From: Tillus elongatus
Lineage: Eukaryota; Arthropoda; Insecta; Coleoptera; Cleridae
Reading direction: 5' to 3'
NCBI GenBank assembly: GCA_964006375.1
Contig: OZ023265.1
Coordinates: 159,104,118 to 159,168,117, forward strand
Length of the DNA: 64,000 nt
Shown here: positions 21,797-34,405 of the stretch, in pieces
Position numbering within the stretch: the first letter of the stretch is position 1
Layout: every line of letters begins with the position of its first letter
Translations under genes and position numbers: made by a program
Notes under the pieces: model-generated
Told to the model about the DNA's origin: nothing
Databases searched by the model: none
What the model saw: only the letters and a program-made list of their open reading frames with translations

Positions 21797-23690
21797 ATGA
21801 CGTAAAAAATGGGTATAGTACGATGAAAGGTGCCGCTCGTTTACACAGACTTTCAATTAAAAAACCTGAGAGTGTCGAATATTCTATAATGGATAAGATA
21901 AGCCCTTTTATCATCTATGGATTTTTTAACTTCCTCGAAGAGGAAATTGAAGAATTAAAATTAAATGGTCATGCTGGGCGCATATATAATTGTGACGAAA
22001 CTTCATTTGCACATGATCCTTCAAAGATAAAAGTTGTGGGAGCTTGAAATACACCTAGCAGGCGCACAATAGGTTCATCTGGAAGAGAGAATACAACAGT
22101 TGTAGTCTGTTGTTCAGCTTCGGGTATCAAAATTCCTTTGCTTTGTGTGTTCAAGGGAAATCCATTATGGAATCTTGGATTGACGAAGACACTCACAATG
22201 CAACCGCTTACACTGCAACGGAAAAAGGATGAATGGACAGTACATTTTTCTAAAGAACATTCCGGAAGAAAGATCTGTGTTACTGGTTTATGATGGCCAT
22301 ATAAGCCCCGTGTCAACCGAATTGATAGTTTCAGCTAAAGAGAACAATGTAACAATCGTTAAAATACCTCCCCACACCACACTTTCACTTCAACCACTTG
22401 ATGTGGGCGTTTTTAAGAGCATGAAACCTAAATGGGATCAATGTCTAACCAAATGGCAACGTCTTAATCCTAGGTGAAAAATTCCGAAATATGACTTTGT
22501 GAAAACTTTAAATGAGGTATATGAGGCGATGTGAGAAAACAACATAACGAATGCTTTTAAAAAACAGGTATTTATGATCCAGAAAAAAAAGCTCCAAATA
22601 GGGAAGCTATAGATATAAGTATATTGAAGACTAATGATTTGAATAGATACAATGATATGCAGAAAAGAAAAAAGAACGCAATGCGGCAGACATTGGATGA
22701 TGAAACTGAGCCATCACAGAAAAGTATTTATACAGATTTATCTTCCGTGCCATGCAGTTCAAATCAAAACCAAAAACCAGTAGACAATGAACCATCAACA
22801 TCTCTTCAAAATCAAGAATCAGGAGACAATGAGCCATCAGCATTTCTTCAAAATCAACAATCAAGAGGCAAAGCACCATCAACATCTTGTGAACACACTG
22901 AGATACCAGAACCAGAAGAGTCTGTCTCTCAGACAGAATGTCAAAACCAACAAATGCCACAGCAAACATTTGAGGAACTGATTTTAAAACTTCTTAAACC
23001 AAATCCTTCTGATGCAGTCCATAATGTATAAACCAGGAAACGGGTTTGTACAGTTGCCGACATAATAACAAGTGACGAATACCTCCAGAAGAAATTTGAA
23101 GATGATGAAGCTAAAAAAGTAAAACAAATTAAGAAAGGCAATAAATTTAAAACTGACCCTGAAATGAAAAAGGAAAAACAAGGTTAGATTGAAAGAAAAA
23201 AGACAGAAAGAAAAAATGCAGTAAAGAAATTATTAAATGCAGAAAGTTCATCCGAATCTGAAGTTTCGTTGTCCGAGACGGACCTTTGTCAGGACTCCAG
23301 TTCTGAATGGGAGAAATAATTTGATATCGAATGTAAGGAAGAATTTGATAACAAAGAAGATGGTTTTTCCTTGAGTAAGAATTTTAGTAATGGTGATTTT
23401 GTCTTAGTACAGATGACAACAGATTCAGGTTCTAATGCTAAATATCCTACACAGATTATCAGCCCGCCTGATAGTCAGGATATCGAAGTCAGCTTCCTCC
23501 GCCAATTTAAGAAAACATGGTGATATTTTTGTCTTCCCAGATGTGCCAGATAGAAGTAACGTATATCCTCAGGAAATATTTGGAAACCTTGATAAAGTCA
23601 CGAAAATGAGAAGGGGCCAGTTAAAGTTTTCCTAAGCTTTGATCGCTGAAAGCTTATATGAAAGTTATATACCTATACTTAAGTAATAAT
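21797..23690 (+). pseudogene. pogo-like transposase (DDE_1), decayed
   Basis: The + strand carries most of a pogo/Tc1-superfamily transposase. 'HRLSIKKPES' is followed by 'GRIYNCDETSFAHDPSKIKV' (first aspartate, 21970-22045). In shifted frames come 'GSSGRENTTVVVCCSASGI', 'ERSVLLVYDGHISPVSTELI' (second aspartate) and 'PLDVGVFKSMKPKWDQCLTK'. The long polar tail has imperfect 14-residue repeats ('NEPSTSLQNQESGD', 'NEPSAFLQNQQSRG'). It ends in 'KKTW', a stop, then 'FVFPDVPD' and 'RRGQLKFS' around 23515-23634, the usual end of this family. The N-terminal DNA-binding region is absent. Stops and frameshifts occur throughout. Confidence 0.9.
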
Positions 23691-25082
23691 TCAGAATACT
23701 TTTTTAATTTTTTTATTTAAGAATTTATTGTTACTTTGAAGATTAAATACTTTAATAAAGTCATTATTTTCTGTACATTTTGAGTATTTATTGACAATTT
23801 TCAACGATTCATTAGCAATTCCAGAGGCTCATTTCGCATCTCGAAAAATATCACTTATAAGATTAATCTACTGAAAATTTATTACAATCTCCGTGATATT
23901 ACGATTGCTAAAGAAGCTCAGATACCCACCATGTTTATTAACGTACCTTTATAGAAAATAAAGTGGGATGTTCCGTTTGCCCCAACAAGGTGGGTAACTA
24001 GGTCCCGTTGACATGTACTTATAAGTAAATTTTTTCAGTTCCTATTCATCAAAAATTACGTCCTTTCTCTGAAAGAGGTATGCATATGCATCCTTCGTTA
24101 AACTCTGTCTGTCTAAAAAGTTTATTTTATTAGAAAGTATGATAAAAGAAAATCAAATTTCTAGTTGTGCGATGTAAATCTGGGGCCCAATTAACCACAA
24201 TCACCTTACCTACCTATAAATATTCAACATTCAATAGATGTTCAACATTCAGCAACGTCTAATGTAACCCCCAACTTTTATTTTATAGTATGTAGGTACT
24301 AAATTGAGTATGATTTATTTTTAGAAAAATACCAGTACGGTGAAAAACCACCCCATGTCCCTCAGCTTGCAAAAGTTTTACCGCTTCAAAGAGCATTTCA
24401 GTATTCAAAAATACAGATTTTGCTGAACATTACTGGTTTTGCTATATTATTGTGTACGTAGTAGAGTCGAGATCAGTTTAACTGGTGTAATAACTTGTAA
24501 ATTAGTTTACAGATAAAGAAAGTTAATCCGTTTGAATTGATAAATTTCTCGTTTTTCGAGTCAGTAAATAAGTTTATAATGTTTTATTAATGACACTTTT
24601 AGTCAGTCTTCCTGACAGTTGTAGAAACGATACAATTTCTCCTCTAAGACGAACCGTTTTCGATCATTATTTTACAGTACAAAGAGCCAAAATTAAAGGA
24701 CGGTAAAAAAGATGAGCAACATAGGCACAATCAAGGTAAAATTTAGATCCTTATCTTTTATAATTCAACAAAAAATTTGAAAATGTCATATTCTATTTGA
24801 CGTTTATCATATTTAAATTTCATTTATGTGATCCACCTTTACCTTTTAATTTTGAAGCGTATCTGAGCAACCGTTGACATATTTTTTTAATTTATAAGAA
24901 TACCCTTTGATCGATTGACTTTTGTATATATAATTTTTTCGATATTTAGTACTGAATGCTTTATACCCAAAGCTCACCTGATGGTTTCTACTGACACATA
25001 AGGTAAAGAAAACTAGCAAATTTTTTGGAAATGTTTTAAAGTAGTGGTTGAAGTTGATGTTTAAAAACAATTTTAATTTCAG
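23691..25082. other. Upstream region of host gene 1; no gene seen
   Basis: About 1.4 kb with no recognised repeat or ORF. Two sites could belong to 5' untranslated exons of the downstream gene: a donor-like 'caatcaag/gtaaaattta' near 24736 and an acceptor-like 'ttttaatttcag/attggtcc' at 25072-25091. Neither is proven. Confidence 0.35.
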
Positions 25083-25167
25083 ATTGGTCCTTTCAATATC
25101 AACGTACCTTCGATAGAATATCATCTGTATCGTTTTTCCACACACTTAAGTTTTGCTATAGAGAATA

Positions 25168-25785
25168 ATGAACGCCGTCCCAGACATTTATTATTTCGAC
25201 TCCAACGTCATGCTATTTGCTCCGTTCGGTGGGGAGGCCCAACAGAATTTAATTAATGGGCAAAACATGCAGGAGACAAGAGAAACTAAATTGTCATCAT
25301 TAGAACGTATCGTCGATTTAGGCAGTGACATTTACGAGATAGTCCCAGTTGATCCTTTGGCTGGTGAAACTCGTCAGGAAAATCCTTATTCATATGTCCC
25401 AGACGGCCACTTAGTCAATGAAGGACTTGCAGTCCTTGAAACACTGTATAATCATCCTGCTAATGATGTGCCAGAATACATCGATATCAGTCAACTGACA
25501 GTTCAAGAACAACACAAACAGTCTTTTCCAATTATAGACGTAACCCAAGATAAAGGAGGAGATGACGACGATGACGATGATGTTATTTTTGTGAAGGAAT
25601 ATAAACCAGAAGAAACTGTAGTAACTAGAAAGGAAGTACTGGCTCTAAAGAAAGAAGGTGATTCTGGCCCAAGAAGGAATCCACACAGAAAGGCACGTAA
25701 GGACTCAAAATTTCTGACAAGAGAACTACTCTATGATGAAGATTACACAGTACTGGAAAGCTCTTCCGATGAGGATTTACTGAAG
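25168..25785 (+). CDS. Host gene 1, exon 1: unknown acidic/basic nuclear-type protein
   Basis: The ATG at 25168 has A at -3 (ataATG) and follows stops. The exon codes for 206 residues beginning 'MNAVPDIYYFDSNVMLFAPF'. It ends in the serine/acidic 'SSSDEDLLK' directly before a strong donor (aag/gtaagt at 25786). An aspartate run precedes the hydrophobic 'VIFVKEY' (about residues 131-145), a layout like a SUMO-interacting motif. A basic stretch 'RRNPHRKARKDSK' follows. The frame is uninterrupted and codon use looks ordinary, unlike the transposon remnants around it. It joins exon 2 at 28780 in phase 0, giving 405 residues. I do not recognise the family; no enzymatic motif, signal peptide or membrane segment is visible. 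Confidence 0.85.
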
Positions 25786-26786
25786 GTAAGTTATTTTACA
25801 AATTAGTTCTATTAGCAATAATAGCGTTGCTATGTAATTGTCCAACTTATTGTCATACTTATTTTTAAACATTATTAATATATCTTGTCAAAAATTTAAT
25901 CGGTTGTGCAGAAATTATGCGTTACATTAAGCCAGCATTTTACGTAATTGATTTTCGATTCCGCATTAGTAATAGTGATTATACTTTTAAAATTATCTTG
26001 TCATTTCGTTTCTTTTTACGATGTAAACCAACATCATATTATTAGGTGTTAGAATTTCTCTAGGATAAACCAACATCACATAACAGGCAAATCATTTCAG
26101 CTGACCTTAGAAAAGTATGTGACGTCACAAGTAGACCAGTGAGCTAGGTTGACATTGACATCAGCGTATTGAAAATACCTTATTTTTGTTGGTTTGTTAT
26201 AGGTCCTGCGTGTGACAAATGCCATTTTTGAGGTCTTTCTACGTTGTATTTAATTGTTTGTGTTTAAAATCCTTGGAAGTGCAATTTAAATCAACAGTGA
26301 ATGTGCTAACGTTAGTGTAATTGCATCATAATCGGCAATTAATCAATTTAAGTCAGGTATGCAACATTCAATCAAGATGAATACCTCGTACCTAGTAGAG
26401 AATGCACGAGCAAAATCAGTGTCTCCATCCGTGATAACAGACGTGTGCTGACATGGTCAAAAGGCACTAAGTAATAATGATGATAATAACAATAAGTAAG
26501 ATGGTTTTCTGTTTATTTAAGATTTCAATAAGCAGGATAACTGAGTCATTTTGCAGTTTAGCGGAAAGTCAGTTTCAAATAAACCGGTGGCTGACAGATG
26601 AAGCTTACCACCTAACTTGCCCGTTAATACTATGCCTACTTTGTGGTTCCTTCTCTTTTAAGAGTTATTTACATTAGGGCTTTTTTAAAATTTCGAGCTA
26701 TTTCTATATTCCTCCAATACCAAACGTTCGGATGATACTGCAAAAAATTCACACTCTACATTGAATATGACTGTTGCGGAGGGTCT

Positions 26787-26990
26787 TTGCTGGCCCTTGC
26801 AGGTTTCCAATATTGCAAAAGTTGCAGCAAAGAAGTTCGGCTACCAAGTGTAACTAAACATGATCTTTTTGTCTTATATAATACAACACTCCATGCGTAT
26901 GACTTGATTAAACTCTTCGTCAGCTTCAAGCTAAAATGTTTATTAGTAAGAAGAGTATTTTGTCTGTCGAATGGTTGCTTTGCAATACTT
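26787..26990 (-). pseudogene. LINE fragment in the intron (weak)
   Basis: The - strand reads 'TNKHFSLKLTKSLIKSYAWS' then 'VVLYKTK'. This resembles the 'S.LR..LIK.Y.WSV.LYG.E' block after the RT domain of insect LINEs. Upstream in the same direction, 'RPILILMANHVNLEAINF' is open but unplaced. The match is short. Confidence 0.45.
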
Positions 26991-27936
26991 CTCTAGCGAA
27001 ATTGATTGCCTCGAGGTTCACATGGTTGGCCATCAATATCAATATTGGGCGATCAGTTTAGCAGACAAGATGTTCTTTAATGTGTTTCAAGGTCTTCAAA
27101 ATTAGTTCACTGGCCGTGCAACAGGATTTATGAACTAGCCAGACGCTGCCAATGGTGGTCCATCTCTAAATTTGTCTTTCTTGCACACGCCGGGGGAAAA
27201 TAAAAACTGATGAGATCGTTACTCCTGACGCAGATATAATAGCGCACGTGGTCGCCTTTTCACCCCTTTCTTGGGAAGCAACAGCACAAAAGTGCTTTCG
27301 GCACTTGAGAGCTATGCTTTCCGGATAACTGTGGGAATACCGTTTTCATCAAAATTTTATAATTCTTCCTGGGGTAAATTTATATTTATCCAGAATCAGA
27401 ATTAAAAGCAGCTTCACGAGCCAAACTTCTGCCCAAGCTTGATTTGTTTATAAACCGGGATTTCACGAGTTAGAGGTGCTACAAGGCGCGGCTATCATTT
27501 AGATTTGTGACTCCTCAGACTAGTCAGTTCAGTATTAAATGTAGGTTTATCTCTGAAAAGATTGACAATACTATCGACTTGTCAGAAATACGCAAAGTAT
27601 GTTCGTTTCCTTTGAGGTTGTACAACTTTACCGACACCCTGCTGGATCCTAGGCTCATAGAATCCCGCTTCGCGAGCCATTGCAAGTCACTCCGGCTACA
27701 CGGCACGTGGAATGTCGGTTGACAAGCCAGGGTCAAATCACGCGCCGTATCTCGGGGTCTTAAGTGTCCAATCCTTACCTTTCATTTTATTAACATTGCA
27801 AAAATCCAGATAGTTTGTTTTTTTGTAGAAACATGGCATATCGGAGAGCCAGCTCACGGCTTTGTTTTCATGTCAACCCGTAGTGCAAATTAAATGCTTT
27901 CAAGAAATAACCAAGAGGTAGCTTTTTCCTCTATCG

Positions 27937-27937
<1 letters not shown>

Positions 27938-28033
<96 letters not shown>
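27938..28033. repeat. (TA)n microsatellite in the intron
   Basis: Pure TA tract of about 96 bp within the host gene 1 intron. No HLE flanks are visible here. Confidence 0.93.
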
Positions 28034-28034
<1 letters not shown>

Positions 28035-28289
28035 TGCTAGATTATGTCACAATGTAACTTGGCTCTTCAAAAAATTTGTTATTTTGGCAAAAATATGGAA
28101 CAGAAAAGAAAGTTGCTTGTCCTGAAGTATTGTTATATGGAAACAAATACGAGGCAGTAAAGGTTTTGGGTGAAATTTTAGATGGAGAAAGAAAGAGGCA
28201 GTTCTAAATTTGAAAATTGGTATGTCAAAATTTGAAGTATGTTATTCAGAGGATAGCTGTCAAACATTTTTGGAATGACGTTTGGTAAA

Positions 28290-28376
28290 ATTATGTCGAA
28301 ATACTGCACAAGTCAACGACTTATATGTATTGACATGCTGTATAATTATGAGCAATAAAGATTATTATTATTATTA
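28290..28376 (+). mobile_element. Probable retroelement 3' end with (ATT)n tail
   Basis: The string 'gagcaataaagattattatt' followed by more ATT units looks like a polyadenylation signal and microsatellite tail of a LINE or SINE insertion. No coding part is attached. Confidence 0.45.
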
Positions 28377-28779
28377 TTTGGTGTTTGGTTCCTCCAGTGT
28401 TGGCATGAGAGGACTCCTCAGATATTCTAACTGCTCTCTTTCCGATCATCGGGTGCATCAGTGGAAGACGCTGCTTTTATGTTGTGTTGGGATCCGATAT
28501 AAAATTTAGAAACCAGATTAAATGTAGCATAGAGTAGAAGTCCAATAACAGCATGCATAAATAATTAAGAAACATAAATATTTTGCCAATCTTGATGTTG
28601 CTTTACCATTGAAATAATTTTCGATCCCCTGATATTAGACCACTTCACAGTTCAAAAGAAGTTTTTAATTATTCGCAAATGTACAATGTTTTTTAAATTT
28701 ACTTTTTTACCGCCTATTTAACATTTATACTTTAAATTTCTGTGATTTTTCAAAACTACGCCTTGTATTTTTTTTACAG

Positions 28780-29379
28780 GAAACACTAAAAAAATCTGCT
28801 AGAACTACCTCTATTTCAACAGTCAAAGAACTGAAAAAATGGCCGGTTAATGGACTCCATGAAAGACCGGAATACAATGATTCAACCAAGCAGCTGGAAA
28901 AGTTTGATTACACAATAAGACAGATTAAAAATTCAGTCCCAGTGAAAAAGGTGCCAGCAAAGATTACCAAGAAACCTACCAAGAAAAGAAAGTATGTGAC
29001 CAGACGAAAGAATGTAGCTAAGCGGGATGTACCGCAGAAAGTTCCTTTGATTGAACTGGAGGATATAGTCAAAAATACACTCGAAAGTGTAAAACAATAC
29101 GTTGAAAATGTGAAAAAATCCAATGAAGTGTTTGCCAAAAGTAAAACAAAATGTAAACCAAGCACTAGTAACCAAGGCGATAAAGAAAATGAGGTTGTGA
29201 CAGAAAATGCTGAGAGAGACATTGAAAGCACTGGAAAAATAGAAAGCCATGAAAGTCTTCCAGGTAGGAATAAGAATATTTTGGAAAGTTTGGAAATACT
29301 AAAAAACCAGAGTATCCTTTATCAAGTCGTCAGTGGATCCAGTCACGAGGAGATTTTAAAGTGTTTAGATAAATTTTGA
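28780..29379 (+). CDS. Host gene 1, exon 2 (terminal coding exon)
   Basis: The exon starts right after the acceptor AG at 28778-28779 and encodes 199 residues in phase with exon 1, ending with TGA at 29377-29379. It begins 'ETLKKSARTTSISTVKELKK'. A dense basic segment follows ('KKVPAKITKKPTKKRKYVTR', 'RKNVAKRD', about residues 261-289 of the joined protein), a likely nuclear localisation region. The C-terminal third is polar and acidic, with a predicted helical end 'ILESLEILKNQSILYQVV' then 'HEEILKCLDKF'. No catalytic motif is recognised. The absence of stops over 200 codons in AT-rich DNA supports a real exon. Confidence 0.85.
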   Translation, partial: ETLKKSARTTSISTVKELKKWPVNGLHERPEYNDSTKQLEKFDYTIRQIKNSVPVKKVPAKITKKPTKKRKYVTRRKNVAKRDVPQKVPLIELEDIVKNTLESVKQYVENVKKSNEVFAKSKTKCKPSTSNQGDKENEVVTENAERDIESTGKIESHESLPGRNKNILESLEILKNQSILYQVVSGSSHEEILKCLDKF

Positions 29380-29417
29380 ACTGTCTGGTTGTTTTATAGT
29401 GTTTGTTCAGTTTTTTT

Positions 29418-29423
29418 AATAAA
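29418..29423 (+). terminator. Polyadenylation signal of host gene 1
   Basis: AATAAA lies 39 bp after the stop codon, with T-rich sequence downstream. A second AATAAA occurs at 29619-29624 and could give a longer transcript. Confidence 0.65.
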
Positions 29424-29639
29424 TCTTTTAAACTTGTACATTTTATTTTTGACATGTAAAATATTTAGGATTCGTTTGCGAAAATGTTTTTTTTATTCTG
29501 ATTTTTGGTACATGCGATGTATTTATTTAAATTATTATAAGTAGTAGTTTGTAGTAAGACTAGTTACCAAATTTTTATCAGTATTGCTTTATTTATCAAC
29601 GTACTGACATGCTGTGATAAATAAACTTTTGTAGAAAAT

Positions 29640-30683
29640 ATATTTATATTGTTTTTTTTCCATCCCCGTCCTAAGAAAATTTGAAAGTCCACCCCTAGTA
29701 TGACCTAGTGAAACCGTTCAAGAGATTTTGAGGTAAAGGACCTATAAAAGACCGAAAGTATTTATTTGGTTGTTATTCGTGAGTGATATCTCGCGATTGA
29801 CCTCAAGTGGATCCAAATCCGGACGATAGTGAGGTCACCATCACCTGCTAAACCCTAACCTAAATGTACTTAACACTGTTACTGGGATACTTACTTAATT
29901 TATAGAGATCTCGATAGTAGATATGAAGAATTTTCACTTATGTCGTCAACAGGATTGAGAAGTTTTAGGGGGGAATTGTTCAATTAAACAGATATTAAAA
30001 ACATGCAAGTACTTAAATTTATTGATATAAATTTTTGTGGGAGCAAATTAATTTAGTACTCCTGGGAAATTAAAATAAACATTGCATTTCACAGAAAAGT
30101 AAACAAATATTAACTATTACAAGAAAGAAATCAAATGTTGCATATGACAAGCACGAAAATGAACATAAAATGTTAGTTATTGTTTTTCAATCAGATCTAC
30201 TGATGTTCTCAAATTTTTAACAGATTAGGTGGAATTCCTAGATATTATCCTGGCCAGGTTTGGTTTTATTCTTTAAAGAAAATTTCCGAGAGAAGCTCAG
30301 AGAGTACAAAGTCAAATTGCTGTTTACTAATTATCAATAAAAATTTAAAACATTTGAAGGTTAGGCAGTTCAGAAACAAAACATTGATTAATTTTAAATT
30401 ACACAGTGATATTTCTGATTTTACATTACTGGCAAAATATTAAGATAAAGGTACAAAATACAGTTATTTTAAATAACAATTTAAAACATTTGAAGATTTA
30501 GAAAATTTATGAACACAGAATGCTACTTAATTAAAACATAAAAAAAATTACTGTTTTACTTCATTAACAAAAATGGTAAGAGAAAGATACAAAATATGTT
30601 TATCATAGTCCGGAAATTTCACTGAGGAATCTTTTAGTGTTAACTGAGTCAAAGTTTAATTTCCAAGTTGAGAAAAATTCTAA
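29640..30683. other. Intergenic; weak ~137-bp tandem duplication
   Basis: No gene is supported. 'aatttaaaacatttgaag' occurs at 30342 and again at 30479 with similar but diverged flanks, suggesting an old tandem duplication of about 137 bp. Confidence 0.45.
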
Positions 30684-32480
30684 ATGACGTATGAATGTTT
30701 CAAAATCACACACAGAAAACTCAAAACGACTTACTTGGGGTGCTACCTACGCCAGTTCGAAACTGCTGCTACAGCAACTAATTGGAGCGAGAGAGAGAAA
30801 GCGACTTTGCTAATTGTAGCTCTCGGAGGAGATGGCCTAGATGTGCTTCAAGGATCTGTCAGGGCAGAACCGTTGAGTTTTGTCACCAATGAGAGATGAT
30901 GTTTGACGACCAGCATTTACAACAGCTGTGTCGATTGCAGTTGAAAAATCGTCAGAAATCGTACGAAAGTCTCCAACATCTCCACGCCGACGTTGTCAGA
31001 CTGACACGATTAGCCTACCCCATAGCTCCGATGGAGTTTTTAAACCAGCTGTCGCTGCAAATCTTTATTGACGGTATCAGAGATACCGATACCCAACAGG
31101 CGCTGAGGATGGCGAGACACAAAACTTGAACCATGCTTTGACACATTCCTTGGAGTTTAAAGCTGTAAAGCAAGCGTCAGAAAGTCATGTGAAAGTTCGC
31201 AGTCGCCAAGTCCAAGAAGAAAATAAAACAGATTCATCCAATGTCATGCAGCTACTAGAGAAAATAGCAAAACAAATAAGGCTTACGTCTCATGGGCACC
31301 CAATTATAGCTCACCGTGCAAATGCCTTGCCTTGCTGGGACTGCGGCAAGGTGTGACATATAAGGGGCGAATGTTGGGCTCTAAGCTCACGCGCAAGGGA
31401 GAAAGTGAAGCTAAGGCCGGTAACCGTTTCTCGGGTTAGCGATTCTGGCAGCGCACTCGTCGTAGATGGATACGTCAGCGGTAATAAGACCCAGATGGTC
31501 GTCGAAACAGGCGCACCTAGAACGATTATTCGCCGCGACATGGTACCAAGATGGCGAGTAAGAGCCAGACAGAGTGTACAGAGTAAATGCAGCCGGTGGT
31601 ATTCGGATCCAGGTATTTGGTGAAACTGACGTCGAGTTGCAAATTGGGATATGGAAAGCAAAGCAGAGAGCCATAGTCGCCGCCATATCAGACCCGTTTA
31701 TAATTGGCTTGGACGTACTTCATGCTCAGTGCGCTAAACTTGATCTTGGCACTAACATCCTGATTATCGGCGGTGAAGAAATAATAATGTCGCCTGGTAG
31801 TGCGGAAAATCACCCTAGAGGAAAATAGCAGCGTCTGCCGTGAAACTGACATTCCAGTAAAGAGAGCTGTGAGAGGAGGAGACGACTCAATTACCCAGTC
31901 AGAAGCAAGTACAAAAGAAATTAATCGAGAAGTACAAGATGAATGGTGTAAAGACCATATAACTGTGAAACCAACCCCGAAAGAGGTCAGTGAATACACT
32001 TGTTGGAACAGAACTGATGTCGATAGGAAGAATAGGGCCTGCAGAGATATTTGTGCAATAGAAACACCAGGACAAGAGTAATTGTGCGGAAGAAACAGTG
32101 CAACGTAAAAACTTCGCTTGAAGAGAGCTCCGACATATTGACGATAAGGAAAGCCATCCATTCTGCTTTCCGAATGCACATAATAATAAATAAATACGTG
32201 TAGAAAGCGACCGCATGAAGACCCGTTATGACGTTCGAGCTAATTCAGCTGGTTTTAAAGAAGAAGGTCCGGTGTGGTTCTACAACCCAGTACGACGCAA
32301 GGGACTGTCACCGAAACCACATAAATTATGGGAAGGTTCGTATAAGGTGGTCAAAAAGGATCAATGACATTGCCTATCGCATTCAGAGGACCCCGAAGAG
32401 CAAGATGAAGGTGGTCCATATGCATAGGCTTACGCCATACCACGAAATCATAATGGGACCGAGACGATTGAATGTAAGAG
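30684..32480 (+). pseudogene. Ty3/gypsy-like element: gag, protease, integrase tail
   Basis: The gag-type frames read 'RQFETAATATNWSEREKATL', 'LIVALGGDGLDVLQGS', 'DDQHLQQLCRLQLKNRQKSY' and 'FIDGIRDTDTQQALRMARHK', with stops between them. A zinc knuckle begins 'CWDCGKV', then a stop, then 'HIRGEC' (about 31332-31373). The protease part at 31440-31820 has 'MVVETGAPRTIIRR' where retropepsins have D-T/S-G; the catalytic Asp is Glu here. It continues 'DPFIIGLDVLHAQCAKLDLG'. Reverse transcriptase, RNase H and the integrase core are missing. The sequence passes to the integrase C-terminal end 'MKTRYDVRANSAGF' and 'VHMHRLTPYHE' (32214-32450). It is a dead, internally deleted copy. Confidence 0.88.
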
Positions 32481-32488
32481 GGGGGCAG

Positions 32489-32900
32489 TGTCACACCCGT
32501 CTATGAGATTTTTGTTTATGAACTTTGTTACTTCTATGATCAGAGGCTGGTTGTAAAGTGTATTGGTAACAGCGAACACTCTGAAATTATATTTCTAGAA
32601 AGAACCAGAAGTGACAGGTCTAGAACAGTGTAGCAGGTCTAGAATCTCTATTGACAGTATAAATAGACGAACTGCACATAGAGTGAGTCAGTTCAATATT
32701 GAGTTAGGGTGGTGCATAATAAGTGATCATAGAGTATTAAGCGAGTCAGCAGTAAGTTGGTGTATAAGAAGCGGTCATAGAAGGCGAATAGTAGAATATA
32801 GTTCTATGAACATTTAGAAGTAGAGAGAAATATTTTCGTTGATAGCGGTGATGGTGATAATAAATTAGTAGTTTGAAAAGCTGTGTTTTGTTAGTCAACA
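32489..32900 (+). repeat. 3' LTR of the gypsy-like element
   Basis: Directly after a purine-rich run (agaggggggcag, 32477-32488) the sequence begins TGTCACACCC, a standard LTR start following a polypurine tract. A plausible end is '...gttagtcaaca' at 32900. No matching 5' LTR is found upstream of 30684, so the boundary cannot be confirmed and the element lacks one end. Confidence 0.65.
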
Positions 32901-34129
32901 AATCCAGAACCCCAAATTTGGGAATTACCCTTATTTTGTTAATAGCTTGGATGAGTTCGCTCATCAGATCTTATCGCCCAATTGTTCTTAACAAAGAATT
33001 AAAATATATATTTAAAACGCAATATCTCTCAAATTCTTTAAGTCATTGACACGAAAATCTACAACTTAAAAGAACATAAACAGACGTGGTTGTGTACCCA
33101 TTTTCAAGTCTTGATCAAAGAAAAATAAAGTTATTCGAAATTAATATTAAAATAATCCTCGACATCACTTGAGGTTCTGTAATGCTATATCTACAATGTT
33201 GGACAAAGACAGATGACGTTACTTGTACTGCTATGGTATTTAAATAAATAGTAGGTAGATAAAAATCTAAACAATGGAAGCTCCAATCATTGCAAGATGT
33301 CAGAATGTAGAACATTGTGAAATGTACGACAGGGACGCCATATCGGTGCGGAACCAGGTAGTATGTCGTCACGACAGCTCTAGTTAACACAATATGTTAT
33401 ATATAGAGACTGTGTACAATCATCTAACAATTTTGTTAATTGTTAGCCCTGGCCGATTTCTTTCCTAATACTGGGACAATGTTTGCGTTCAAAAGCGCGA
33501 AATTTTAGGATACGACTGCAAGCGGCTTGATAGCTGGTTGACGTTAGATCACACCGCTGATTTTTAACAGCAGCAAGTTGCATGCAAGCTTAACAATCGT
33601 ATTATTTCTACGCTTTGTCGTTTGTGATTGTTATTGATGACATTTTGCAACTCACTTTTAACTAACCTAACATATTTAAAACATGGATATAAATATTGAA
33701 AATAAATATTGGACGACGGTTATAACTGAAACTTGTGAGTTAATGACTTAAAACAATACAATTTTGCGTATAATAGAAAATCAGTATCTCAGTAAATCAT
33801 CCCAAGAGCAGTGTTATCACTCGGTTTTTAATGTTTCTTGATTGAGCCACGAAAACAGAAACCCATAGATGTTATTATTAGTGTATAACCGGGAGAAATA
33901 ACTAACGCATTATGTAGTAATATTAACAGTATCGTATTTTTTTTTGAATAGTTTGTCTCCGTGCGGAAGGCAATATTTGTTAGGTTCGTTGTGTTAAATT
34001 TAGTACCACAGACGTCAATGTTCTTTGCAAGTATCAAAACCTGCTTACAAAATAGAACGGTACGGATATATAAGTTACTAGATCCATCATTTTTGTTATC
34101 GATGATTTCGCAGGTTAGTTGGTCACTTT
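32901..34129. other. No gene recognised
   Basis: AT-rich region. A stretch at 32935-32965 ('aatagcttggatgagttcg') resembles the HLE post-microsatellite block. Otherwise nothing identifiable. Confidence 0.45.
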
Positions 34130-34260
34130 TTAGTGAATTTTCTTTAAAAAAATTCACTAATGAGGAGATCCCGACTTTCGAATTTTGAAAAAATTTCTTC
34201 AAATAAGCGCTAATTAGGACCCCTGGAACCCAAATCCGAGGTCAGTTTCAGACTTTATAT

Positions 34261-34405
<145 letters not shown>

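Larger units (their letters stand above)
25786..28779 (+). other. Intron of host gene 1
   Basis: The intron has GT at 25786-25787 and AG at 28778-28779, preceded by a long pyrimidine run (ccttgtattttttttacag). It is 2,994 bp and contains a LINE-like fragment on the - strand, a (TA)n tract and a probable retroelement tail. A GC-richer part at about 27100-27780 shows no gene I can identify. Confidence 0.8.

Noticed and set aside
27206..27240. CTGATGA followed by stem-like sequence, possible hammerhead
   Set aside because: No GAAA element or pairing stem I within range.
32940..32970. CTGATGA on the minus strand near the gypsy LTR
   Set aside because: The following sequence lacks GAAAC and a plausible stem III; it is part of an HLE-like block.
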